A DNA stretch of 39,280 bases from Treponema sp. Lineage in GTDB: Bacteria > Spirochaetota > Spirochaetia > Treponematales > Treponemataceae. The notes under the pieces are model-generated. The model was not told the origin of the DNA and did no database searches. It saw nothing but the letters and a program-made list of their open reading frames with translations. The stretch's first letter is position 1, and each line of letters starts with the position of its first letter. Of the stretch, positions 15,473 to 22,341 are shown in pieces. The DNA lies in contig JAFZWX010000158.1 in assembly GCA_017617145.1 (NCBI GenBank), positions 1 to 39,280 of the forward strand, given 5' to 3'. The translations under genes were made by a program, and so were the position numbers.

Positions 15473-17134
15473 ATGAAATTTGATTTTGACAAACTAACGA
15501 AAAATGAAATGCTGCAGACATACTCTTTGATTGCAATTATTCTCTGTTGTATGCTGCTTATTTGTGATTGCCCGGTTTCGAAACAGATAAATTTTACTGT
15601 TATCATCATGCTGGCAATGGGCCTCAACTTTCTTCAAAGAAAAGATGATTCACCATTTACTCAAATAAGAACACCTCTCATAACATGTTTTATGTTACTT
15701 ATGAATAAGGTAAAAACTACACTTGATTTTATAATGAAACCAGAAGTACTGGAAAATAATGATATTCTTAAACTGAACTTTGAGAACTCTCCTCTTCCGA
15801 TGATTTTCTTATACATTGGTTTATTGGTTTTTGGTAGTGCAACCATATATTTGTTCTTTGAGTTTAATTCGATGAAAGAAAGAATCAGTAAAATTGAACG
15901 ACTTCCATCAGCAAAAGAAAGAAATGATAAATTCCCTGTAGTAGTAATTCCTTTTGGAAAATTCCTTTGCATAATTACGTTTATCTGTGCAATTGTGGGT
16001 TCTACAGCACGACCGGTATATGAATGGATTATCTCGGGAGAAATTGATTATACATGTTTCCAAAAATATATTATTGTTGTAATGATTGATCTTATATTAC
16101 ACATTACAGCAATTTCGTTTTTATTTCTTTCTTTAGAGTTTTATAATTTTACCCTCACAAGAGAAAGCGGCGGCTTTTTAATTACCGAAGATAACATAAT
16201 CATTAAATACAAAGGAAAAAACAAGATAATATATGTTCCGCAGAATTATAAGCTCTACATGACAAATACATTTGAGAACTGTGATTCATCTTATGAGATT
16301 CATTTTGAAGAAGGAACAACTGAGATTCCACCTCTTAAATTCAAAAAAAGTATGCCACAAATTTTCTACCCTTCTTCTCTGGTTTCTTTACGAGAATACT
16401 CCTTGTTTATCAAAAATCATAATCCTTTTGACAATACAGCAACAATACAAATGCTGCTTAATAATCCTGTATTCAAAATTATTGATGGCTGTCTTGTTAA
16501 TACAAAGAACAATACCCTGCTCTTCAAAATTGAACACAAAGAAACTGAGTTCAAAATTCCGGACGGTATTGAACGCATCGGTAAATATGCTTTTGATGAT
16601 CTTCTTTTATACAAAGCTTTCAACTCAGATGAATCAGTTCAGCAGGAACTAAAAGAGAGATATAACAAATACATCAACTTTACAAATGGTCGTGACAAGG
16701 AATACGAAAAGTTTGGTAACTCTGCAGCATCCAATCGTATACAGCTTAAAAAGATTTCTTTCAATAAGAATATCAGTTATGTTCATCCCGATGCTCTTGA
16801 ACTTGCAACAGGATTGAGAGAAATCTTTGTTCCCGAAGATTCTGATTTTGATATTTCAGAAATCAATCCTTCAAGGCCATATATTAAGTATCTTGGTAAA
16901 GGCAAAAAGATAACACACAGAATGATAGAAAGACTTTTGCATATTCATGAAAAAATCAAATCAGGCTGCTATCCAAATTCAAAACAACTTGCCTATGATC
17001 TTGAAACAAGCGAACCAACAATAAATCGTGATATTGAATACTTGAGGGATTCTCGTGATGCCCCTATTCAATATGATTTTACAAATCGTGGTTATTATTA
17101 CACACAAGACTATGAATTATTTTTCGAAAAATAG
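15473..17134 (+). CDS. membrane protein with LRR-like region and C-terminal WYL-type helix-turn-helix
   Basis: A 553-residue protein with an unusual layout. The N-terminal 220 residues hold about four or five hydrophobic segments (near 14-34, 41-54, 108-128, 160-178, 195-218). A central region to about 475 includes BspA/LRR_5-like pieces (KIPDGIERIGKYAFDDL; LREIFVPEDSDFDIS). The last 77 residues are a helix-turn-helix closely matching the DNA-binding domain of WYL regulator 2: both share YP, L-E-x-S, TI-x-RDI, API-x-YD, N-x-GYYY in register. No WYL sensor domain follows. It may be a membrane-bound transcription factor or competitor for the class 2 operator. AAGGAG precedes the ATG; the promoter is class 2; the FlhA-like gene follows after 10 bp. 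Confidence 0.82.
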   Translation: MKFDFDKLTKNEMLQTYSLIAIILCCMLLICDCPVSKQINFTVIIMLAMGLNFLQRKDDSPFTQIRTPLITCFMLLMNKVKTTLDFIMKPEVLENNDILKLNFENSPLPMIFLYIGLLVFGSATIYLFFEFNSMKERISKIERLPSAKERNDKFPVVVIPFGKFLCIITFICAIVGSTARPVYEWIISGEIDYTCFQKYIIVVMIDLILHITAISFLFLSLEFYNFTLTRESGGFLITEDNIIIKYKGKNKIIYVPQNYKLYMTNTFENCDSSYEIHFEEGTTEIPPLKFKKSMPQIFYPSSLVSLREYSLFIKNHNPFDNTATIQMLLNNPVFKIIDGCLVNTKNNTLLFKIEHKETEFKIPDGIERIGKYAFDDLLLYKAFNSDESVQQELKERYNKYINFTNGRDKEYEKFGNSAASNRIQLKKISFNKNISYVHPDALELATGLREIFVPEDSDFDISEINPSRPYIKYLGKGKKITHRMIERLLHIHEKIKSGCYPNSKQLAYDLETSEPTINRDIEYLRDSRDAPIQYDFTNRGYYYTQDYELFFEK

Positions 17135-17144
17135 GAAGACATAT

Positions 17145-17846
17145 ATGAAAAATAAGATATTACCGATTTTACCTGTTGTTATAATTTTTATGCTTTTTAT
17201 TCCATTACCTGCTGTTTTAATTTATGTTTTGTTTGGACTTGATGTTGCAGCCTTATTGTTTTGTACAGGCTGCAAACTGTTCATGAATATAAAGAACAAA
17301 CAACTTGAATGGTTCCCAAGCTTTGCTCTTTTCTGGAATCTTTTCACACTGGGAGTTCTCATTGCTTTGACAAGAATTATTTTAAGCCAAAGAAATCCGG
17401 ACAATGTAAACAAAGTTACAAATCTTATATTTTCTAACGAAACAACTATTACAGAAACTATTATTGATGTAATAGTCTTCTTATGCCTTACAACGGCTGG
17501 TCTGCTTATAAATTCCAGTGAAAAAAAGAGAATCAAAACAATATGGGAAGAAATAAAACAAAAAGGAATAAAAGAAGACATGGAATTTTATAGCAGCATG
17601 GATGGAGTCATAAAGTTTGCCCACGGAACTTTTACTGCTATTTTGTTTATTACCGTTGTCATTTTCCTTGGCGGTACATTAATTGATAATCTTCAATTTG
17701 GAAAACCAATAATTACATGCATAGCAGGAAATCTAAAACAAGCAATGGGAATAAGTATAATCTTTCAGGCGTTAGTTCTTTTCTTTACGTTTCTTTGTGT
17801 AACATGTTTTTATAAAGTACAAGAAAAGTATATGAGGGAAGAATAA
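17145..17846 (+). CDS. stand-alone FlhA/FHIPEP-like transmembrane domain protein (diverged)
   Basis: A 233-residue membrane protein that resembles the N-terminal membrane half of the flagellar and type III export gate FlhA/SctV, without the cytoplasmic domain. Landmarks in FlhA order: FIPLPAVLIYVLFGLDVA (18-35), FPSFALFWNLFTL...TRIIL (57-80) and the loop motif FYSSMDGVIKF (148-158), which matches FlhA FYGxMDGxxKF; its Asp corresponds to Asp208 of Salmonella FlhA, implicated in proton coupling. Full-length FlhA is near 700 residues. The ATG at 17145 has AGGAAG upstream; an earlier in-frame start would overlap the previous gene. The protein at 28348-29088 is a better-conserved relative. No other export gene is nearby. 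Confidence 0.72.
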   Translation: MKNKILPILPVVIIFMLFIPLPAVLIYVLFGLDVAALLFCTGCKLFMNIKNKQLEWFPSFALFWNLFTLGVLIALTRIILSQRNPDNVNKVTNLIFSNETTITETIIDVIVFLCLTTAGLLINSSEKKRIKTIWEEIKQKGIKEDMEFYSSMDGVIKFAHGTFTAILFITVVIFLGGTLIDNLQFGKPIITCIAGNLKQAMGISIIFQALVLFFTFLCVTCFYKVQEKYMREE

Positions 17847-17884
17847 GTGCCACCCTTTGACACCCCAAAAAACTATGCTATAAT
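17847..17884 (+). promoter_or_regulatory. promoter and class 2 operator of WYL regulator 2
   Basis: GTGCCACCCTTTGACAC (17847-17863) is followed by TATAAT at 17879-17884. Here a consensus TTGACA (17857-17862) sits inside the right half of the operator, 16 bp from the -10 box. This differs from target promoters: a bound regulator would mask the -35 box, so autorepression is expected. Predicted start coincides with the A of the ATG at 17891. Confidence 0.75.
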
Positions 17885-17890
17885 ACCCTC

Positions 17891-18877
17891 ATGACCCAAA
17901 AACCAAAAGAAAACCATACAAAACCATTACGATTATTCAGAATAGAACAGGCAATTCAGAACATGAGCTATCCGAGCGTAGAGAGGCTTATGGCAGAACT
18001 GGAGGTTTCTCGCCGGACAATCCTTCGCGACATAGATGAGCTTAAGATTTACTACAATGCGCCAATCGAATACGACAGAATAAACAAGGGCTATTACTAC
18101 AGCGACAACACCTACTTTGTAAAAAACATGATGCTCACCGAAAGCGAGGTTTTTGCAGTAACAGGGATCCTGCCGCTCATGGAACGATACAACAACACTC
18201 CGCTCAAAAATACGATCAACAAAGTTTATGAAACTCTTTCGCAGATGCTGCCAAATCAGGTAGAAGTTCAGTCCAGCTTTACAAGCGATGTAGAGTTTAT
18301 TGCAGACCCAATTCCCGTAATTCAGGAAGAAGTTTTCAACGCGGTTTTCAAGGCAACCAAGCTGCACAAAATAATGAAATACGATTACCGCTCAATAAGT
18401 TCAACAGAATATAAACCGCACGAGCTTTATCCGTATAAGATTTATAATCAGAAAGGCGACTGGTATATCCTGGGCTATTCACCAAAGCATCATAAGTTTG
18501 CAACGTTCACGCTGGCCCGAATGAAAAACATAGAACTTGGTGACGACTTTAAGCCCGACCCCGACTACAAAAAGAAAGTTCACATTGACCCAAACTTTGG
18601 CATCTGGAACAACGAATCCAAGCCGCAGAAAATCGAACTGCTTTTTGATAAATCAATAAACACCTATATCCTGGAACGCACCTGGCACAAAAACCAGAAG
18701 TGCCGCCAGAACTCAGACGGAACAGTATCCCTAAGCTTTGAATCAAACCAGATTCAGGAGACCCTGTACTGGACCCTAAGATTCGGCGCCGCAGTTACAA
18801 TCTTAAACCCGCCCGAACTAAAAGCCATGTACAAGGATGAAGTTAAAAAGATGGAAAAGAAGGTAAAGGATCTCTAA
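17891..18877 (+). CDS. WYL-domain transcriptional regulator 2 (predicted class 2 regulator)
   Basis: A 328-residue regulator with an N-terminal helix-turn-helix (about 14-75: YPSVERLMAELEVSRRTILR, APIEYDRINKGYYY), a WYL domain near 165-230 containing the canonical GDWYILGY core and FTLARMKNIEL, and a C-terminal WCX extension. The gene probably gives a leaderless mRNA: TATAAT ends 6 bp before the ATG and no Shine-Dalgarno is visible. A class 2 operator lies in its promoter, and the three other class 2 sites are within 2.6 kb. The last 4 bases overlap the stop of a small antisense-strand gene at 18874-18963. Confidence 0.92.
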   Translation: MTQKPKENHTKPLRLFRIEQAIQNMSYPSVERLMAELEVSRRTILRDIDELKIYYNAPIEYDRINKGYYYSDNTYFVKNMMLTESEVFAVTGILPLMERYNNTPLKNTINKVYETLSQMLPNQVEVQSSFTSDVEFIADPIPVIQEEVFNAVFKATKLHKIMKYDYRSISSTEYKPHELYPYKIYNQKGDWYILGYSPKHHKFATFTLARMKNIELGDDFKPDPDYKKKVHIDPNFGIWNNESKPQKIELLFDKSINTYILERTWHKNQKCRQNSDGTVSLSFESNQIQETLYWTLRFGAAVTILNPPELKAMYKDEVKKMEKKVKDL

Positions 18878-18963
18878 AAGTGTCTGGTAAAATGGAACTT
18901 CAAGAGTAAGCTTCCAAAAATAAACCACAGCACAAAAGTCAAAGGAATAATCAATTCAAACAT
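18874..18963 (-). CDS. 29-residue membrane micropeptide under class 2 control
   Basis: ATG at 18963 opens a 29-codon frame: MFELIIPLTFVLWFIFGSLL followed by LKFHFTRHF and TAG. Residues 4-21 are a single hydrophobic helix followed by a basic, His-containing tail, as in small regulatory or toxic membrane peptides. GGGAG lies 7 bp before the ATG, and the class 2 operator with TATAAT (18999-19031) is correctly oriented with a 29-base leader. Promoter, ribosome site and hydrophobic frame together make it convincing although it is too short for usual gene callers. Its stop overlaps the end of WYL regulator 2 convergently. It could be a toxin, a modulator of the membrane/HTH or FlhA-like protein, or a signal peptide. 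Confidence 0.65.
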   Translation of the reverse strand: MFELIIPLTFVLWFIFGSLLLKFHFTRHF

Positions 18964-18998
18964 AGTTTTTCTCCCATAATTTTCGTTATCTGTGATTA

Positions 18999-19031
18999 AT
19001 TATAAAACATCAAAGTGCCAAGGAATGGCAT
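18999..19031 (-). promoter_or_regulatory. class 2 operator and -10 box of the micropeptide gene
   Basis: Minus strand: ATGCCATTCCTTGGCAC (19015-19031; the distal half-site has one changed base), 10 bp, TATAAT (19004-18999). Same spacing as the other two class 2 target promoters. Confidence 0.68.
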
Positions 19032-19091
19032 TGTGAAAAAAGTTTAATAATTTTATAATTTTTTTAAACTTTATTAAAAATATTTTGTTGC

Positions 19092-19123
19092 TCTCACCTT
19101 TTGATAGCAGTATCATATATATT
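19092..19123 (+). promoter_or_regulatory. class 3 operator and -10 box of exonuclease copy 2
   Basis: TCTCACCTTTTGATA (19092-19106) plus G, 10 bp, TATATT (19118-19123). The distal half-site is TCTCA instead of TATCA, as also at the regulator's own gene. Predicted start is within a base of the ATG at 19131, so the mRNA may be leaderless. Confidence 0.68.
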
Positions 19124-19130
19124 AATAGGT

Positions 19131-19712
19131 ATGAAAGATAAACTAGATTACATCGCAATTGATTTTGAAACCGCTAATACTTACAGGAATAGTGCCTGCT
19201 CTGTTGGGCTTGTACGCTTTATTGATGGCAAAGAAGTCGATTCCTGCTATACCCTAATCCACCCAGCTAAAATGTATTTTATTCCTGAATGGACTGAACA
19301 GATTCACCATATCTCATACAACGATGTTCGTAATAAGCTCTACTTCCCGGAAATCTGGGATACACTTGTTATGCCTTTTATTAATCAAACTCCTGGAGTT
19401 CCTCTTGTAGCTCATAATGGCAACTGTTTTGATATGCCGGTTATCAAAGGCTGCTGCGATTACTATGGCATGGCCCTCCCCCAGTTTGAATATTTTGATT
19501 CCCTTGTAATCGCACGCAAAACCTGGCCCGAAATGAAATCTCATCATCTTACAGATCTTGGCGCTCACTTTGGAATCGAATATTTAGCACATGATGCTCT
19601 TGAGGATTCCCGTACATGCGGACAAATCATTAAGCTTGCTGCAGATAAATGGGGTGTAAACACTGTGCAGGAGCTGCTACAAGCCTGTAAAACAGAAACA
19701 AGACACTTCTAA
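19131..19712 (+). CDS. DEDDh 3'-5' exonuclease, DnaQ-like (copy 2, class 3-controlled)
   Basis: A 193-residue paralogue of the exonuclease at 102-683, colinear throughout and with the same catalytic set (IDFETAN; HNGNCFDM; HDALEDSR). The start is MKDKLDYIAIDF at 19131; a TTG further upstream would lie within the operator. Unlike copy 1 it has a class 3 operator and -10 box directly upstream. It precedes WYL regulator 3, whose own promoter begins only 4 bases after this gene's stop. Likely an inducible processing nuclease in DNA damage or phage response; the substrate is unknown. Confidence 0.88.
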   Translation: MKDKLDYIAIDFETANTYRNSACSVGLVRFIDGKEVDSCYTLIHPAKMYFIPEWTEQIHHISYNDVRNKLYFPEIWDTLVMPFINQTPGVPLVAHNGNCFDMPVIKGCCDYYGMALPQFEYFDSLVIARKTWPEMKSHHLTDLGAHFGIEYLAHDALEDSRTCGQIIKLAADKWGVNTVQELLQACKTETRHF

Positions 19713-19716
19713 TCAC

Positions 19717-19757
19717 TCTCACAAAATGATAGCGTTTTCTCAAAATCATGCTATAAT
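19717..19757 (+). promoter_or_regulatory. class 3 operator and -10 box of WYL regulator 3
   Basis: TCTCACAAAATGATA (19717-19731) plus G, then 19 bp and TATAAT (19752-19757). The spacing is 9 bp longer than at the six class 3 target promoters, about one helical turn. Predicted start falls on the A of the ATG at 19764. Confidence 0.65.
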
Positions 19758-19763
19758 ATGAGT

Positions 19764-20822
19764 ATGAGTAGAAAACTAAGCGAAGTCGAAAAAGAACGTA
19801 ATAAATTAATGCGTGAAGAAAGGCAGACTATAGAGCATTCTCAGGCTGATTCACAACTTGATGATCGCTGCTATGAAATTCTCCAGATTCTTAGAGATGT
19901 AAATGAAAACACTGAAGTAAAATACAATTCAAAGTATTTTGCAAAACACTTCAAGGTTTCGGAACCTACAATTTTCAGACTCATTGAAAAACTGCGAGGC
20001 ATGGATCTTATTAAAGACAAGCAGGTAAATGGAAGTTATGCAATCAATACTGATTTTGAAGAAGATTTTTATTCAGATGATATCAAGAAAAATATTGCCC
20101 TTGTTGCAAGCCTTAGAGGTCTCTTACAGCAATACAAAGGCACTCCCCTATTTGACAGCGTAACCAAACTCATATATTTTCTCCAGCCAGAAGTTGCAAA
20201 GAATGATGCTGTTCTTTCTTCAGGTCGTGTTATTGTCCCTCCACAGATGGAATTCAACATTGATGTTCGTAACTGGGACCGCGTTTATAGAGCTCTTAAT
20301 TCAAACCAAAAAATCCGTTTCCGCTACACAAAATCATATACCAATCAAGACAAGCAGCGTATCGTTTGCCCATATCAACTGATTTTGGAAAACGGCACAG
20401 TCTATGTATGGGCCTACAGTGAATATGCCCAAGTCACATTGATGTATGATTTGAACTTTATGACAGACATTGTTATCTTGAATGAAAAGTTCAAGCTGCC
20501 AAAAGACTTTGATATAAACAACTACAGTGGCGGAGGACGATTAGGAGCTTTTGCCGGCGATGATATTGAAAAGTTCAAAATCCGTTTCACTGGTTATGCC
20601 AAAGAATGGATCAAAAACCACAAATGGGCCGATGATCAGACCATGAAGGAAGATGAAGAATCAACAACAATCACATTTTCTTCAAGCCAATTTGAAAAGG
20701 TTTATGAAAACATCTTAAGCTGGGGAAGCCAGGCTCAACCACTCTCCCCTGCCCGCCTTGTAAAACGCTGGAAGGATGAAATCAAAGCTATGGCAAAAAT
20801 TGCAGAGGGAGGAAAAAAATAA
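19764..20822 (+). CDS. WYL-domain transcriptional regulator 3 (predicted class 3 regulator)
   Basis: A 352-residue regulator. The N-terminal helix-turn-helix (about residues 35-100: YFAKHFKVSEPTIFRLIEKL) differs in detail from regulators 1 and 2. The WYL domain lies near 170-240 (RFRYTKSYTNQDKQRIVCPY, ENGTVYVWAYSEYA) and the WCX-type end follows. An ATG at 19758 abuts the TATAAT box; the second ATG at 19764 is 6 bp from it and matches the predicted transcript start, so leaderless translation from 19764 is preferred. It is cotranscribed and translationally coupled (TAATG) with the Abi protein downstream, an arrangement seen for WYL regulators that control defence genes. Confidence 0.88.
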   Translation: MSRKLSEVEKERNKLMREERQTIEHSQADSQLDDRCYEILQILRDVNENTEVKYNSKYFAKHFKVSEPTIFRLIEKLRGMDLIKDKQVNGSYAINTDFEEDFYSDDIKKNIALVASLRGLLQQYKGTPLFDSVTKLIYFLQPEVAKNDAVLSSGRVIVPPQMEFNIDVRNWDRVYRALNSNQKIRFRYTKSYTNQDKQRIVCPYQLILENGTVYVWAYSEYAQVTLMYDLNFMTDIVILNEKFKLPKDFDINNYSGGGRLGAFAGDDIEKFKIRFTGYAKEWIKNHKWADDQTMKEDEESTTITFSSSQFEKVYENILSWGSQAQPLSPARLVKRWKDEIKAMAKIAEGGKK

Positions 20823-21769
20823 TGTCGAAAAAAGATTTTACACAACAAGCTAAACCCGTAAAAGAACCAAAACTCACAGTACCACAGATTATAGAGTATT
20901 GTAAGAATGAACTTGGAATAACGTTCAATATTATGGATGAACAGAAGGCGACCGAGTTCCTTCATAAAAACAATTATTTTTTCAGAATCAAACAGTATAC
21001 CGAAATTTGCACAGACAAAACAAAAAGCGGAAAATACAAAGGACTTGATTTTGGTCACCTTGTTGAACTTTCGACTATTGATATGTTCTTGCGAAAGCAT
21101 CTTTTAAAAATGACAATTGACCTGGAGCACTACCTTAAAGTTAATCTTGTTAATGATTGTCAGACAAATCCGGACGATGACGGCTATGGAGTTGTAAAAG
21201 CATTTTTTGAAAAATATCCTTATATTCAAAAAAATGTTGCGAGCGGAAATAATTTTTCAAGCTACAGCGGTATGGATATAGAACAGTGCCTGGCCTTCCC
21301 TGCTGTTTGGAATATTGTTGAGCTATTAGGCTTTCATGATTTTACATATTTCTATACATTCTATTACGATTATTTCCATTTGAAATCTGAATTCAAAAGT
21401 CATATTGATTCAATCCGTCGAATAAGAAATGCTGCTGCACATAATTCCTGCATGTTATGTAATTTTAAACCGGGGAAGTTTCCTTTTGATACAGAGATAT
21501 CTTTTGAACTTGCGGGTGCCAGGCTAGAAGGAGTTGCCCCGGGAACTATGACCGCAAATCTCAAAATTCCTTTGTTAAACGACTTTGCTGTAATGCTTTC
21601 GGTTTACACAAGACTCATCACTTCTCCAAAAGTAAAGGAAAAAACTTTTGAAGAAATTAAGGACTTTTTTGATACGCGAATGGTCTTACATAAGGATTAT
21701 TTTGAAAAATTTACAAACATCAAAAATGCATACCGATTTGCGCGAGCCTTACTGGATTATTATTCATAA
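20822..21769 (+). CDS. Abi_2/AbiD-AbiF-type abortive infection protein (HEPN RNase)
   Basis: A 315-residue protein of the Abi_2 family. The family start (LTVPQIIEYCKNELGITF, then FLHKNNYFFRIKQYTEI) and the HEPN-type catalytic motif RNAAAH (202-207, R-x4-H) are visible, so it is probably a metal-independent RNase that acts in phage abortive infection. The ATG overlaps the regulator stop by one base (TAATG) and GAGGGAGG lies upstream, so it is made together with WYL regulator 3 under the same class 3 promoter. The last 10 bases overlap the convergent gene at 21760. Confidence 0.87.
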   Translation: MSKKDFTQQAKPVKEPKLTVPQIIEYCKNELGITFNIMDEQKATEFLHKNNYFFRIKQYTEICTDKTKSGKYKGLDFGHLVELSTIDMFLRKHLLKMTIDLEHYLKVNLVNDCQTNPDDDGYGVVKAFFEKYPYIQKNVASGNNFSSYSGMDIEQCLAFPAVWNIVELLGFHDFTYFYTFYYDYFHLKSEFKSHIDSIRRIRNAAAHNSCMLCNFKPGKFPFDTEISFELAGARLEGVAPGTMTANLKIPLLNDFAVMLSVYTRLITSPKVKEKTFEEIKDFFDTRMVLHKDYFEKFTNIKNAYRFARALLDYYS

Positions 21770-22086
21770 AGCTTGGTCTTATCTCTCCACTCTCCCGGAT
21801 AATAATACTCATAATCATCGCAAATCCGTTGCATGATTTTATACGCAATATGAATAGGCACCTGGGCCAGAATAGGATTTGCATACATTTTACGAAGCTC
21901 TTCGGGAGACATTGTTGGCTCTTGAACAGTTTCAACTCTTGGATGATTTGCTCCAATAAGCGAGTCCACTCCCCTTTGTTTTTCAATTCGCTTCCTTCTT
22001 ATTTCTGCATTAAGTACGGCATATCGTTCAATAAGCAAAGGGTCAATATAACCAGCACCAACGCTACCTACAGCTGTGACTAACAT
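21760..22086 (-). CDS. hypothetical protein with class 3 promoter
   Basis: A 108-residue protein. The N-terminus MLVTAVGSVGAGYIDPLL is weakly hydrophobic, followed by a basic helix (AEIRRKRIEKQRG) and a C-terminal helical part (MSPEELRKMYANPILAQVPI, CDDYEYYYPGEWRDK). No family is recognised. GAGGT precedes the ATG and a class 3 operator plus TATACT lie upstream, so it belongs to the same regulon as the Abi protein with which it overlaps tail to tail. The regulated promoter is the best reason to accept it as a real gene. Confidence 0.65.
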   Translation of the reverse strand: MLVTAVGSVGAGYIDPLLIERYAVLNAEIRRKRIEKQRGVDSLIGANHPRVETVQEPTMSPEELRKMYANPILAQVPIHIAYKIMQRICDDYEYYYPGEWRDKTKLYE

Positions 22087-22103
22087 ATCAATACCTCAGT
22101 TTA

Positions 22104-22135
22104 AGTATAAGATCAGGGGCTATCATGTTATGATA
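22104..22135 (-). promoter_or_regulatory. class 3 operator and -10 box of the hypothetical gene at 22086
   Basis: Minus strand: TATCATAACATGATA (22121-22135) plus G, 10 bp, TATACT (22109-22104). Canonical class 3 geometry. In the opposite direction, toward the structured RNA, no good -10 box is found at the same spacing. Confidence 0.7.
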
Positions 22136-22200
22136 CTTATGTAATAGATTTTTTGCTTTTAAAATGATAATATAAAAATGACTTGTAAGGTTAAAAAAGA

Positions 22201-22263
22201 AGTCCGCGGTCCCTATTGGTGCAAAGCACCCACTGCGAATGCAGGAGAAGGATTTCCGCGGCT
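22201..22263 (+). ncRNA. candidate structured RNA upstream of the second Abi gene
   Basis: The segment folds by eye into a three-way junction. A closing helix pairs CCGCGG 22204-22209 with 22256-22261, continued by TCC 22210-22212 with GGA 22250-22252 and flanking AG/CT. Hairpin one is GGTGC-AAA-GCACC (22218-22230). Hairpin two is CTGC-GAAT-GCAG (22233-22244). It is much more GC rich than its surroundings and TATAAA (22171-22176) could start it. Rfam-type abiF RNAs are known beside Abi_2 genes and may act as RNA antitoxins; whether this is one needs a covariance search. The strand is taken from the downstream Abi gene. Confidence 0.55.
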
Positions 22264-22300
22264 CACGGTTTAAATATAACAGTCTTTTACGTAAAAATCA

Positions 22301-22341
22301 ACAGGATTTTTTATAAATGACACAGGATTTTTTATAAATGA
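22301..22341 (+). repeat. 20-bp tandem repeat carrying the ribosome site and start codon of the Abi gene
   Basis: ACAGGATTTTTTATAAATGA occurs at 22301-22320 and again at 22322-22341, period 21. Each copy has an AGGA ribosome site and an ATG. The first ATG (22317) opens a six-codon frame whose TAA abuts the Abi start codon at 22338, giving possible translational coupling. Confidence 0.75.

Noticed and set aside
17145..17846. FlhA-like proteins as parts of a flagellar or type III secretion operon
   Set aside because: No FlhB, FliP, FliQ, FliR, FliI or structural gene is in the window, and both proteins lack the FlhA cytoplasmic domain.
22201..22263. Structured RNA as a retron msr or riboswitch
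   Set aside because: No reverse transcriptase is nearby, and the fold does not match a riboswitch class I can recognise; Abi-associated RNA fits the neighbourhood better.
22301..22341. Possible CRISPR-like repeat
   Set aside because: Only two units with a single intervening base and no spacers; no cas genes in the window.
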